Position numbers and translations under genes: made by a program. From assembly GCA_021234155.1 (NCBI GenBank), contig JAJEKV010000056.1, positions 6,510,932-6,574,931 of the forward strand: 64,000 nucleotides of DNA, read 5' to 3'. Below, piece after piece: positions 12,093 through 22,720 of the stretch; within the stretch, counting starts at the first letter, position 1, and each line of letters opens with the position of its first letter. A model generated the notes under the pieces. It had not been told where the DNA came from. It saw only the letters and a list, made by a program, of their open reading frames with translations, and made no database searches. This DNA is from Isoetes taiwanensis. Taxonomy: Eukaryota; Streptophyta; Lycopodiopsida; Isoetales; Isoetaceae.

Positions 12093-12580
12093 TTTCCAGC
12101 ACTGGGCCTTCTTGCAGGGGTAATGCTGCATGTGCACCCTGAGGGTCGTATAGCTGTTGCAAGTATTGCCTCCACTGCTCGGGAGTGATGTTCCCTGTGG
12201 GCTGTACTGGCTTTCTAAGAACCCTTCGCCAGAAGGTCCTGGGGTGACGTTCCAGGAGATAAAACATTTCCCTTTGATGTGCTGCAATGTACCTGGCTTT
12301 CTTAGCTTTAAGGAAGACGCGGTACTGTCTGACTGCATGTGGGCGTAAAGCAGGGTCTGTGACTTGGCGGAGCCAGCGTTTGTGTTCCTTGCACTCTGCA
12401 TCAAACCATTGATTACGTGGGAAGGTTGTGTTCCTGGAGGTCCATCGCGGGCGGCTTATCCCAAAGCATCTCTCTGCCAAGATCCTAAGCACATCGGTCC
12501 ACCGGCCGTCTGTTGCTCTAGTGTAGGATATTGCAAAATTTCTGCCAGGTCATCTATAAGCATCTGGGCATAAGCCCCCG

Positions 12581-12975
12581 CATAAGCTCATAAGGAAAAT
12601 ATGCTAAATCCAGGAGCCTTACTACTTAAATATTAGTTATCTGGCTCAAATTAGCTTACATAATTTGCAGATGAAAGGCTTAAACATATCTGTTTACGCT
12701 ATATTCTTACCATCATTCCCCTTTAATTTCTGACTAAGCCCATACATTAAATGTAAGTTCAGAGCTTTCTTTGAGTCATGTAGGATACAAAATCATTAAA
12801 ATACCAGATTTTCGCTACAGCTCCTCTTATTTTTCCGCTTATCATGGCATATACAAAATTGCCTACTTATCATACTTGAAATTCTTCTACAGTCCATATA
12901 TTCGATTCAAATCATCCTTTTGAGCGAACTCCTCATAACAGCAAAAAAGAAAGCACAATAGCAGAAGAAATTCCA
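12581..12975. other. Spacer, no supported gene
   Basis: AT-rich sequence between the LINE-A 5' truncation point and the first decayed two-exon unit. Nothing recognisable. Confidence 0.5.
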
Positions 12976-12977
12976 CG

Positions 12978-14008
12978 TACCTGCAGCCAATCATGTAAAC
13001 GTTAGCAATAGGCTTGGTAACGATACAAGGGCCAAAAGGTACATTGGGAATTTCTTGGCTCTTCGCCTTTCACCCATTGTACCTCTTTTGTGCCCTTGAT
13101 TCGTTCAAGCTCAGATAAAATGAAAGGAATTAATGGACAAACATATAATACTCATAAGAATAAATGGTTCCAAAAACCTGTTATTTAAAAACACCAACTG
13201 CAATATATCATCATAGCAGGCGAGTGCAGCACATTTATATTAAGGCCTGCAACCCTTATGCTTACCTTTGGATCGTTTCTTTTTAATTAATGTTAAATAG
13301 TCCACTTTCTCAGATCAATCTTAATATACCGTATTGAAACCACAATAATGCATGGTACCATACCAGACCTACTTAGATATTAGTTATCCGGCCTAATAAT
13401 AAATATTGGAAACATTGTATAATATAAGGCTTATCTAGACATTAGTTATCTGGCCTGGATTATCAGCTGTTATAAATCATCATAGTAGGCCAGGGTAGCA
13501 CATTCATACTAAGCCCTGCAAAATTTATATTTATATTTGGAACCAGCCTGCTTAAACCTTTCAGATTATATATTCTGTTTTCTTAAAATAACCTTAAGCA
13601 GTAGTAATATACTGCGTTGAATCCAAAGGTCAATATAATCCTTTATCTAACCTGTTCTTCTAGTAAAAATGGAATTTATTTTACATTACCTGAGCTTCAT
13701 CTTCATCAGATGATACTTCTAAGTCATGTTGAGTTTCAGGAACAAATTGTTCTGTGCTGGGATTCGCCCTTGGATAACCACCTTGCTGCCTATTAAAACC
13801 TGTTTTTTTTATTTAGCTGCCCTGTATTGCCATCACCGTAACCCCTTTTTGGTGCATAGCCACGGCCTCTGCCTCTCCTTTCCATTTCTATTGCTTTAAA
13901 CTTCACCTCGCTATCACACCAGGCCAGTTCTCTATTCAGACTTTCACAAAGCCACTCCTCTTCATCGGAGTAAAAACTTTCACAACCGCTTCCAGAACTG
14001 CTTCCCAT
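12978..14008 (-). pseudogene. Two-exon unit P, unknown function
   Basis: Exon 1 (14008-13690) starts MGSSSGSGCESFYSDEEEW, continues through an arginine-glycine stretch (RRGRGRGYAPKRGYG) and, after a one-base frame change at an A-run near 13797-13804, ends in an acidic tail before a GT donor (CTCAG/GTAATG). Exon 2 (about 13090-12981) reads QWVKGEEP, then after a 7-base insertion NVPFGPCIVTKPIANVYM, ending at CTGCAG/GTACGT. The layout is the same as in the units at 17000-17874 and, less clearly, 14868-15788. I do not recognise the family. The RG-rich part suggests nucleic-acid binding; that is inference only. Confidence 0.45.
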
Positions 14009-14867
14009 TCCTATAGTTCTGTTTAATAGCGGGGATTCCTGATTGTCATAAAGACTGGTTGGCTGCCAGTTGCAAATCCGGTCTCTGCCATCTCTGGTAG
14101 CCCAAATCCGGCATCGAAATTCTAAACCCTATATTTTCCAATTTAATTTTGGCGACCAGTCGCCTTCCCTAAGCACTTTAACATATACTAAAGGATAAAG
14201 TTATGATCTTAGATACATGCCCTTACTATTATATTTTTATTAAAAAAATCAATTTGCTAAAGTGCTTCCAGTCTTTAGACCTAGATCATGGCATACGTCC
14301 CTTGCCCACAAAGTCTTTATATATTCCCAATACTATTTGTTTGTGTACCCTTCATTTCTGATAGTTTACCTACCATGTAGATAGTGAGTGTACAAACATT
14401 GAACATCTCCTTTTATAAAAAAAAAAAAAAAAAAAAAACCTTTGTACTGGTACTGGACAACCAGACCAGATCTCAAACCACTTATTACCTTTGCAAGAAA
14501 ACAAGTAGCTTCAATTAGCAGCCTAAGACATAATCAGGTACTTATTATGACTTAGCCTTGGATAAGTAAACAAAATACTTATGTAAATGATACCAAATTT
14601 ATGACAACAAATGTTGAACTGAAAATCCTTCTTCTATTCATAGAACAAAAAATTACATATAGCTAATCTTATTATAATAGAGAAGTGGTCCTACAAGTTT
14701 CCAGCATGATGTCAGCAGGTGAAGATTATTACCAGCATATCTTTGATATGAAAATTAAATTAGAGATCATGAATGGAGTACAATCTTCATATTTGACCAT
14801 TATCTTTTAATGGTAGTCTTTTGCAAAACATTTACGATGAATACATCAGCAAGAAGCAAGAGAGCCT

Positions 14868-15788
14868 ATTACCTGCACCCACAGACAAGCACAAGCGTTA
14901 GAATGGTTGATTTTGAATGGGATAGCAGGCGTCATAGGCTTTCTTGAGGTTATCCCCCTTCACCTTGCCAGCATTCATAATTGAATACCAAATACAAGAT
15001 GATTCTAGCAACCTAGAATAAGTAGCTCTTAAAATGTATGTAAACTACTGTAGATGCATAATTCTAGGATATAGCTATGCTTACTGTATCACAGATAAAT
15101 AATTTCAGATACCAAGTAGACATTCCTATCAAATTGCTTATCAGATACACATTAAATAATGTAAAACCATAGATCCATTACATTTCTAATTTATTCAGCA
15201 TGATTTTATCCTTTTTCTCATTTTTTTTTCCTGGAATGATGCTGCAATAAACATCATCAGAAAGGTATTATTTATAGACTATATCCCTAGACTTATTTTA
15301 ACATATGCTACATATCTAATTTTACTTCTGATCCATAATAATATCCAGCTTGATTTATAGATCCCTATATATCTTGCTCTAGAAATAAATCTATACTATC
15401 AAACCTTTTTAGAGCGTGTCTCCTTGCACTCTTTTTGCCTGATGGCTCCATCCTTTTTGTTGTGTGCAGGGACGTTGTTTGTGCTGCTATCCAACCCAAG
15501 CATGCTGCAATTCTTATTCACAAAGCCAACCATACTGGATTTTTCTTTATTTTCAGCTTGTACCTCTGCCATATCCTTGGGTGTAACACTATCAGCATCA
15601 GCAATCATTGAGCTTCCTACTACACCTTCATTATTCTTTACAAAACTAGCAGCACACCTATGGCTTGAGATTTTCCCTATAGCAGATTTTCTGAATTGGA
15701 AAAGCTTCTTCAAACTGCCTTCATTTGCCTTTTCCTCAGCAATTCGCTTCTGAGTAGCATAATTAAGATCTCCTTTTTTCCTAGTCAT
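14868..15788 (-). pseudogene. Two-exon unit R, unknown function
   Basis: Exon 1 (15788 to about 15408) is open and starts MTRKKGDLNYATQKRIAEEK. It is lysine-rich and polar, and meets a possible donor (AAAAAG/GTTTGA). The downstream segment at 14960-14868 looks like a diverged version of the second exon of the neighbouring units, with GKVKGDN at the position of QWVTGDK and a GGTGCAG/GTAATA donor. Exon 1 itself is not clearly similar to the first exons of P and Q, so grouping rests on position and on exon 2. A perfect 15-bp inverted repeat lies 5 bases before the ATG. Function unknown. Confidence 0.35.
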
Positions 15789-15792
15789 GTTT

Positions 15793-15832
15793 GGACCGGG
15801 GATTAATGGATCCGGGTATTAATCCCCGGTCC
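15793..15832. repeat. Perfect 15-bp inverted repeat
   Basis: Arms GGACCGGGGATTAAT (15793-15807) and its exact reverse complement (15818-15832) flank a 10-base loop. It is GC-rich compared with its surroundings and ends 5 bases from the ATG of unit R on the minus strand. Confidence 0.9.
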
Positions 15833-16221
15833 AGACTCTTCTTGCAGATAGAGGTAAGCAAAAAAACCTTCTAAACCTGCACTTATAAACCCAAAGATGC
15901 GATAGCCTGGCACCCCTATCGGCAGATCATACCTTCTGTTTTGCCAGCATAGCTGGTCGTCAAGTCTGCCAGAGCTTCAGTTGGTTGGCTCCACGGCATC
16001 ATGGCATCTCCATTTGCCATAAACGGCTGCAATCTTTGCCCTAAATTGTTTTTTCTTTTGCAAAATTCGTTTTTGCATATTTACATAGAGTACAAATAAA
16101 ACTAGTTTTATTACCATCTATAAAAAATAGGCTACAAATCTCAGGAGCAAACTTTGTGACATGTAATTTCATTCATTATCTTTCTAAGGTACCTCTGCCC
16201 ATAGTAAGAAAATATGTTGTT

Positions 16222-16795
16222 AAAAAAAAAAAAAAAAAAAAAAGAGATTAAGATCAGTCAAAAATATTTGATGTGGCATGAGACGTGTATAGGCTAGAAT
16301 TGCACGAATTATTGTACGAGGGAAAAGGCAAGCCTGGTAGTAACTTCTTATCTATCTATAATACTAAAGTCGAAATAAGATGATAGTTTGTGCGCGATCT
16401 TGGCCGTTAATTTTGGTATTTTATTTTTATCCGTGAGATGGAGCAGTTATTTTATCCCCTTCGATTTTTTTCACTATTTTATTTTGTTATGCAAAGAAAT
16501 CGGGAACTGTCCTTTCGGATGGATATCCCACCCCAGGCATTTCTTCCTCACAAACACCGGGACTGCATTTTGTCTAGGGGCAAGATGTGATCCATTATTG
16601 CAGACGGTCATGCAAAGGATGATTGTGCATGCCTTTCATTGCAACAGATGAAAATACAAAATTGATGGAATAACTTTTTGTATATTGAAGCATTGCCAGG
16701 TTACCTCTTTTAACTCCAACATTGTATGATTGCTCCACTATCTTATATAAAGAAAGGGTTGCCATCACACTAGAGAGCATGAGGGAAACTAATGT
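16222..16795 (+). repeat. Duplicated block, copy 1 (uninterrupted)
   Basis: From an A-run at about 16222 to GGGAAACTAA at 16795 this block is nearly identical to 18389-18955 plus 21392-21409. It contains a Helitron-like 5' end at 16351 (A/TCTATCTATAATACTAAAG). It preserves the empty site CTAGAGAGCATGAGG (about 16770-16784) for the LINE-A insertion found in the second copy. An 87-codon open frame in each copy is not recognised and may be chance. Confidence 0.85.
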
Positions 16796-16999
16796 TTAGC
16801 CATTATCAAGTAATTTGGAAGGTCTCACATCAGACCTACAGACATTTTTCAAGTATAGGGACCAAGGCCTGAGTCTGCAGTCAGTCTTTTTTGGAGAACC
16901 ATTTTGAAAACATCATCAACAAGAAGAGAGTCACTGCTCCAAGATCCTTGTAAACCATTCAATCCTCGAAGCAAAAGATACAATGAGAATAAAATCCCG

Positions 17000-17874
17000 T
17001 ACCTGCAGCCAATGTGTAGATATTAGCAATAAGCTTGGTAATACTACAAGGGCCAAAAGGTACATTGGGCGGCTTATCGCCTGTCACCCATTGTTCCTTT
17101 TGCCCCTACTAGTATGTAATGAATTACAAGAATCAGATGGCCTATTGCCAATACTAAGTTACTATAAGAAAACCAATTAACATGATGATCACAGCAGGAT
17201 TTATATTAGATCATTTGTTCTCATCTGTTAAAGCTTTCTCAGCTTTGCATTCTGTCATTGTGCATCTATGTGGTACTTATTAACGTACCCGAATTCAGAT
17301 GTACAGGTTTTGATTCCATCTAGATCACACAGTAATCAAATAAAGAATTAAGATGGATTTTTGAAGGCTTTTTGGATGTTCTATGGATTTCAGAATATGG
17401 GATCTGATATTATTATCCACCGCACGAACTGCATGAACAGGTTCATTATAAACATGTCGAATAAACTATTAAACACATGGATTAATAAAAAGTAACTCAG
17501 ACAATAGAAATTTCAGATATTTTAAGTCACAAAACCTGTAGGTCGTCCATGTCATCATTATACTCTTGCGTCATTTTGACATTTTGTGCAGTTTGATGAT
17601 CATCTTGGTTCTTAATATAGGATGACTTGTAGCCTTTTTGGTAGCCGCTTCTCTCATCCCTGCCATAGAATGCCCTTTTCTGGCCATAGCCGCCCCTGTT
17701 CTACTTAGGGTCCATGACAGCCTCTAGGTTGAGATCTTGCTCACAGCAGCAAGCTTCAAACTCTTTTCTAAGTATTTCCGCTTCAAGCTTGTCTTCCTCA
17801 CTGTCGGAAGTTTCCCCTCCGTCTGAATCAAAGCCCATTTTTAAGAAGCAGGGCCCAAAGGAATCAAATTCCAT
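17000..17874 (-). pseudogene. Two-exon unit Q, unknown function
   Basis: Exon 1 (17874-17536) begins MEFDSFGPCFLKMGFDSD, has an acidic stretch (DSEEDKLEAEILRKEFEACC), then an in-frame TAG after AVMDPK, then RGGYGQKRAFYGRDERSGYQ and an acidic end (YNDDMDDLQ) at a CTACAG/GTTTTG donor. Exon 2 (about 17105-17002) reads QWVTGDKPPNVPFGPC and TKLIANIYTLAA before CTGCAG/GTACGG. It is paralogous to unit P. The stop codon shows decay. The repeated exon order (acidic, RG-rich, acidic, then GDxPxNVPFGPC) suggests a duplicated gene or an unclassified element. Confidence 0.45.
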
Positions 17875-17879
17875 TATCC

Positions 17880-18388
17880 TTTGGAGATCTTAATTCAGTC
17901 TAGGAAATTAACTTTTGCTGGCCCGTCATTAAAGCCAGTGGTTGATGGTTCATATGCTTAAGTTAAATGAGTAAAACTTATTGCAGAATGTATTCCAAGA
18001 ACCAATGGACCATGCATCTTAAGGTCATGGTGTATTAAAAATATAAACCTAATTTAAGAGATATGAAAAACATTTGAACATTTTCTAATGGTTCCTTATA
18101 CTCCGTTGTTATATTCATTTGAAAGGCTCCATATTTTTATGCTGGAGAAGAAGTTTATTCTATAAACTGTCTATTTAGAAATTCAGAGCAACTTCCCAAT
18201 GTTGGAACTGTCTTACTAATAGTAGATGTGAATAGCCTGGACTTATATCTATATAATCACTATGTCATAATTCATTGTTTGGCCAATCAAGGTAAAATAT
18301 TCATAAACAAGTGGAACAACACCAATCGTATAGTTATTAGAGATGCATTTTTTCATTGCATATGTTCACTCTATGAACAATCTCTAAT
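17880..18388. other. Spacer, no supported gene
   Basis: AT-rich sequence between unit Q and the second duplicated block. Nothing recognisable. Confidence 0.5.
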
Positions 18389-18955
18389 AAAAAAAAAAAA
18401 AAAAAAAAAAGAGAGAGAGAGAGAGATTAAGAACACGTCAAAAATATTTGATGTGGCATGAGACGTGTATAGGCTAGAATTGCACGAATTATTGTACGAG
18501 GGAAAAGGCAAGCCTGCTAGTAACATCTTATCTATATATAATACTAAAGTCGAAATAAAATGATAGTTTGTGCGCGATCTTGGCCGTTAATTTTGGTATT
18601 TTATTTTTATCCGTGAGATGGAGCAGTTATTTTATCCCCTTCGATTTTTTTCACTATTTTATTTTGTTATGCAAAGAAATCGGGGACTGTCCTTTCGGAT
18701 GGATATCCCACCCCAGGCATTTCTTCCTCACAAACACCGGGACTGCATTTTGTCTGGGGGCAAGATGTGATCCATTATTGCAGACGGTCATGCAAAGGAT
18801 GATTGTGCATGCCTTTCATTGCAACAGATGAAAATACAAAATTGATGGAATAACTTTTTGTATATTGACGCATTGCCAGGTTACCTCTTTTAACTCCAAC
18901 ATTGTATGATTGCTCCACTATCTTATAAAAAGAAAGGGTTGCCATCACACTAGAG
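18389..18955 (+). repeat. Duplicated block, copy 2 (split by LINE-A)
   Basis: Near-identical to 16222-16771. The block is broken after CACTAGAG at 18955 by the LINE-A insertion and resumes with GAGCATGAGGGAAACTAA at about 21394-21409. A Helitron-like 5' end lies at 18531 (A/TCTATATATAATACTAAAG). The similarity also covers about 130 bases upstream of this point, so the duplication is not limited to a Helitron. Confidence 0.85.
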
Positions 18956-21391
18956 AATAGAATAGAATAGAATAGATTTTTTAGCGTCCACGGAGACCAA
19001 TTGGCCTATGGGACCCAAACAAAAAGAGAGCAGCAAGCGTATTACTGATAGGATTAAAAAACCCCCGCCTTGAAGGGTTTTTGAGGGAAAAACCTTAGCA
19101 GTAATAAGTATGCTGGCACGCTGTACAATTGTATAGGACAGTTCAATACCGTCCCGGAGGACACAACTGAGTTCGTGCATCCATAACCTCCTGGAGGTAT
19201 GACCCCAACAAACCCACTGACGCCGTAGTCAATAACTGATGCAACGGCAGGCCAGGCACTAGTAATCGAGCATATCGCTCTCGGATATGGGCAAACGCTG
19301 GGGAGATCTGGAGGGCATGACATTCATCCTCAATGGCGCCCTGGTGGCAACACTGGCAAAGCCTTTGCTCTCATGCTTCCCGAGCCCAACGTCCTATTTC
19401 AATGCGGAGGCGATGTGCACCCGTGCAAATGGAAGCTATAAGTCTGCGCTTCTTCATGGGCAGCTGGGTGTACAAGTACTCGTGTGGGCCTCTCGTGAGC
19501 CTAGGATTGACTTGCTGTTGATAGTGTGCCAGCTTAACGTGCGTCAGAGCATCTGCATCCCAGAGCTTGCGAAGGAAAGTAGCATCTAGGTACAACTTAA
19601 GTGCCTTGTGATCTTTCTTTGTCCTTACACATACGCACCTGTTTGCCTGTACACCCCAGCGTGGGAACCACTGAGCTTGCTTGTCCTTCCAACAAGATTT
19701 CAGGCATTGGGGACCCATCGCCATGGAGAAAGCAAGGTTGGCAAACGTGTATCATCCATAGCAACCACCTTCTCGAAGTAAATGATATGGCGTTCCAATG
19801 CAGCCCGTTGAAGGGGTAGAAAGCCTGTCTCCTGGAGTAGGATCTGGTATGGAACTGTGGACTTCACCCCAAGGGCTCGTGTCAAGAAGGCCTTCTGCAC
19901 CTGCTCGAGGTCATTCCAGGTGTTGAGGGATATCACCGAACCCCACACTTCTGCCCCATACAAAAGGATCGGCTCGACCAAGGCCCGAAACAAGTGTGAC
20001 TGGTGGCCCCAGGCATACAACTCTGCCTTGTGGCTGTTGTTCTGCATGGCATATAGTGCTTTCCAACCCGCTCTGACCCGCAACCTGATGGCAGCATCCC
20101 AATGGGTGGTAGTTGAGAACTCGATCCCCAAGTACTTGTAGGTCGGAGCCACCTCTATATCTTGTCCCTGGTAAGTGAATGAGGGAAGCCCTGGCTGACG
20201 GGATGATGAAACTAGCAGCACCCTAGTTTTGGCCAAGTTAACTCGCACGCCAGTGAATCGACAAAAAGTGTCAAGAGCATCCAGGTGACGTTGCATGTCC
20301 TCTGGAGTATAGGCCAGGAGGTTCACATCGTCAGCATATATGAGTTGCCGGATTGTGTGATGCATGAGATGGTCGCTCGCACCTCCATGCTCAGAGAGCC
20401 AATCTTCCAGTTGGTCAATGTATAGGCCAAAGAGTGTGGGGGAGAGGGGGCAACCCTGACGCACTCCAATACTACTGATTACCGGATGTCCTGACGACGT
20501 GATACGGCCTGAGCATGCCTCATATAGCCTATATACTGCATTCTGCAAGTCAAGGGGGGTCCCCAGCTGTCGCAGTCTATCCCATAGCCTGTCGGGGGGC
20601 ACTGTGTCAAACGCTTTTGCAAAATCCACGAAACAACAGTACAGGTTTTGCCGGCAATTCCTGCTATCCTCAATCAATGTGCGCAGAGTGAAGATATGAT
20701 CAATGGTGGAATGCCTGGGCCGGAAACCTGCCTGTGTAAGAGCTCGCACATCTGCCTCCTCTGCCCATATTGTCAGCTGCTGCTCAAGGATGCCAGCCAA
20801 CAGTTTTGCAAAGAGAGAGCGGACCATAATAGTATGATAGTTGGCCGGGCATTGAGGGTCCCCTACCTTGTATATGGGCACAACTCTACTAGTGGTCCAC
20901 TGTGGAGGGAAGCCTTCTTGCAATGCTTTATTGAACAATGCCGTGAGGACAGGCACCAGTGGAAGCCCAGCCCATTTCAGAAGTTCCGCCTGCATGCCAT
21001 CTAAATCTGATGCCTTTCCATTAGCTAGACGTTGTAGGCCCATGATGACATCCCCCTCTCTGATGACCAGAGCCATGCCTATCTGTGGAGGGACTGGTGT
21101 CCGGCCCTCGAGCGGGTCGTAAAGCTGTTGCAAGTACTGTACCCATTGCTCTGAGGTGATGTTCCCTGTGGGCTGTGCAGTCTTGCTCAAGACCCTTCTC
21201 CAGAATGTCTTGGGGTGCCGATCCAGGAGACCAAACATCTGTTGTTGATGCTCTGCGAGGTATCTGGCTTTCCTGTTCTTGAGAAAGGAGTGGTATTGAC
21301 TGATGGCCTGTGGGCGGGAGGGGGGATCAGTGACTTGCCGGAGTGTGCATTTGAGCTCCCGACACTCATCATCGAACCATCTGTTGCGGGG
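18956..21391 (-). mobile_element. LINE-A copy, youngest and best preserved
   Basis: Comparison with the empty copy at about 16770-16784 fixes the insertion at 18956-21391 with a 3-bp GAG duplication. On the minus strand it starts in the linker (NRWFDDECREL), runs through a long intact reverse transcriptase frame, the C-terminal domain, the 3' stem-loop (about 19050-19115), the CTCCGTGGACG block and a tail seen as (AATAG)n at 18956-18974. It is 5'-truncated and lacks the endonuclease. Two lesions are seen: loss of one C near 19741 and a TGA in place of CGA at 19371-19373. Confidence 0.92.
19700..21238 (-). CDS. LINE-A reverse transcriptase (truncated protein)
   Basis: This 512-codon frame is the best reverse transcriptase in the window. 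Fingers: NGKASDLDGMQAELLKWAG (residues 73-91) and GFRPRHSTIDHIF (171-183). Palm: CCFVDFAKAFD with catalytic Asp at about 205, GVRQGCPLSPTLFGLYID (258-275) and LIYADDVNLLA with YADD at 301-304. Thumb: TYKYLGIEFSTTTHWD and FRALVEPILLYGAEVWG. The enzyme would make cDNA at a nicked target. The natural start is missing: the frame continues upstream in a broken phase (21399-21187) and the element lacks the endonuclease. It ends early through the one-base deletion near 19741; the remainder continues in another frame at 19724-19371. Confidence 0.85.
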   Translation of the reverse strand: MFGLLDRHPKTFWRRVLSKTAQPTGNITSEQWVQYLQQLYDPLEGRTPVPPQIGMALVIREGDVIMGLQRLANGKASDLDGMQAELLKWAGLPLVPVLTALFNKALQEGFPPQWTTSRVVPIYKVGDPQCPANYHTIMVRSLFAKLLAGILEQQLTIWAEEADVRALTQAGFRPRHSTIDHIFTLRTLIEDSRNCRQNLYCCFVDFAKAFDTVPPDRLWDRLRQLGTPLDLQNAVYRLYEACSGRITSSGHPVISSIGVRQGCPLSPTLFGLYIDQLEDWLSEHGGASDHLMHHTIRQLIYADDVNLLAYTPEDMQRHLDALDTFCRFTGVRVNLAKTRVLLVSSSRQPGLPSFTYQGQDIEVAPTYKYLGIEFSTTTHWDAAIRLRVRAGWKALYAMQNNSHKAELYAWGHQSHLFRALVEPILLYGAEVWGSVISLNTWNDLEQVQKAFLTRALGVKSTVPYQILLQETGFLPLQRAALERHIIYFEKVVAMDDTRLPTLLSPWRWVPNA

Positions 21392-21417
21392 GAGAGCATG
21401 AGGGAAACTAAATTTCC

Positions 21418-22095
21418 AGGGATATTAAAAGTCCAGAATAGTCTTCAAAATGCAGAAGAAGATGAAGAAAATTATTTCGAGAATGCGAAAGAAACTGTCG
21501 GCGTCATTGAAAACACAAGAGTCGCCAAGAATCTGGATGGTCATTGGATTGGAATCTGAAACCTAGAAATGGCCTGCTTTCTTCAAGGTAAAGTTTTATT
21601 CCTTTCTCAAATGTTTTGATACTTGCTAGCTTGTCGGTATGAATCTTCAAATATTCTTGAAATGGCTTGCTTTCTTCAAGTTAAACCTTTCCTTTTTCAA
21701 AATTTTGGGTAATTGTGAGGATGCATGGAAGGAGTTCTTGCTTGCATGGAAGCTTCTGACTTTTCTGTGCATGCACAGAAATTAGGCACACAGAAAGGAG
21801 GCCAAAATCTGTGTGGAGAAAGGAAGGGCACAGAGGCCAAGTGATTGTGTGTTTTGCCCCCACTGTTCAAGGCTTAGAGGCCGCACAGAGACTGCATGAC
21901 CACTTCGAGAAAAATAAAAGAGATAGAGACAGTTGGCATGGCCTTACTAGTGTTGAGGCTGCCAGAGAAGAAGGACCTGATTTTGTCCCCTTTACTGAAA
22001 AAAATAGCACCCTAAAATGAGTTCTTTATGGCTATTTAGCTACTACAAGTGATCTACATAAGTTTTCGCAGCTTAAGAAAAAGTGAAAGGTTGCT
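21418..22095 (+). pseudogene. XS-domain (SGS3-like) gene fragment
   Basis: Two exon-like pieces resemble the XS domain of plant SGS3-type RNA-silencing proteins. The first (about 21418-21587) reads EEDEENYFENAKETVGVIEN then RVAKNLDGHWIGI, with a TGA at 21557-21559 where a glycine codon is expected, and ends CTTCAAG/GTAAAG. The second (about 21785-22095) reads KEGHRGQVIVCF, GLEAAQRLHDHFEK, RDRDSW, and after a stop VLYGYLATTSDLHKF. GHRG, EAxRLHxxF, DRxSW and LYGYLAT are hallmark positions of the family. The full SGS3 zinc finger and coiled coil are absent. It sits inside the proposed Helitron, so it may be a captured gene piece. Identification is by motif memory, not by search. Confidence 0.6.
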
Positions 22096-22539
22096 GAAAC
22101 TGTAAATATTTAAAAGATCAAAGCTAAACTTCTCTTAAATTCAACAGACAAAGATCAGATTGTTCAAGATCTTGATCCTGATATGGTAGGAAAAGTAGAG
22201 TTTGCAGAAAGTAATGAGAAGCTTTGATTCTATGCTATATTCAGTTCTTAATACGGATTAATGGGAAGTTAGGTTTCATTGAGTTCAAAGCTCATAATTT
22301 TTGTTGTTTCAGAGCTGAAATTTTGCTCGACGTTGGAACATGTGTTATCCCAAGTATATATTGAGAAAGGCATATGCGTTTGTGTCTACTATCACAACAA
22401 TATAATTCAAAGTAAGTGCATTACTGTATTTGTTGTTTACACTGTTTATATTTAACATCATGCACATAAATGGATCACTTTTTATGTTGTTTCCTTTGGT
22501 ATATCAAATAGTATCCAAACACAAAAGAAAACCACAAAA

Positions 22540-22700
22540 GCCCTATACAATGTGTCTCTACCACTGGGACGAAAAAACCCCCCATGTGGGAGGAAAAACC
22601 CTTGTAGTAGACGTTCAAATTCCCTATCTGGGCGCTCAAATTCCCTGTGCTGTGAGGGAGTCTCTGACGGTGGAGACTTGCAAATTCCCTGTGCTGTGAG
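22540..22700 (-). mobile_element. LINE-B 3' end relic
   Basis: The stretch with CGAAAAAACCCCCCATGTGG and GAGGAAAAACCC, then TAGTAG, is the LINE-B 3' stem-loop, as at 24440-24500 and 45186-45242. It is followed by a duplicated CAAATTCCCTGTGCTGTGAG (about 22638-22705) and no coding region. Confidence 0.65.
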
Positions 22701-22720
22701 GGACTCTCTTGTAAGCAAAT

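Larger units (their letters stand above)
9434..12580 (-). mobile_element. LINE-A copy, long, split by a MITE
   Basis: On the minus strand the element runs from the linker before reverse transcriptase (FPRNQWFDAECKEH at about 12430) through the fingers (NGKAPDLDGMQAELLKWAG at 11480), thumb (TYKYLGVEFPSTMHW at about 10600) and cysteine cluster (RLCQCCQMGVIEDESH at about 9840) to the 3' stem-loop (about 9510-9570) and an (AATAG)n tail as seen on the plus strand at 9434-9450. Several frameshifts lie at about 9925, 10760-11170 and 12500. The region around YADD (10760-10830) is damaged: AYTPPDMQRHLD is legible but the catalytic residues read poorly. A foldback element interrupts it at about 11534-12092. 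It is truncated at the 5' end. Confidence 0.85.

Noticed and set aside
16388-16651. 87-codon frame present in both duplicated blocks
   Set aside because: Conserved only because the blocks are recent duplicates; no known domain.
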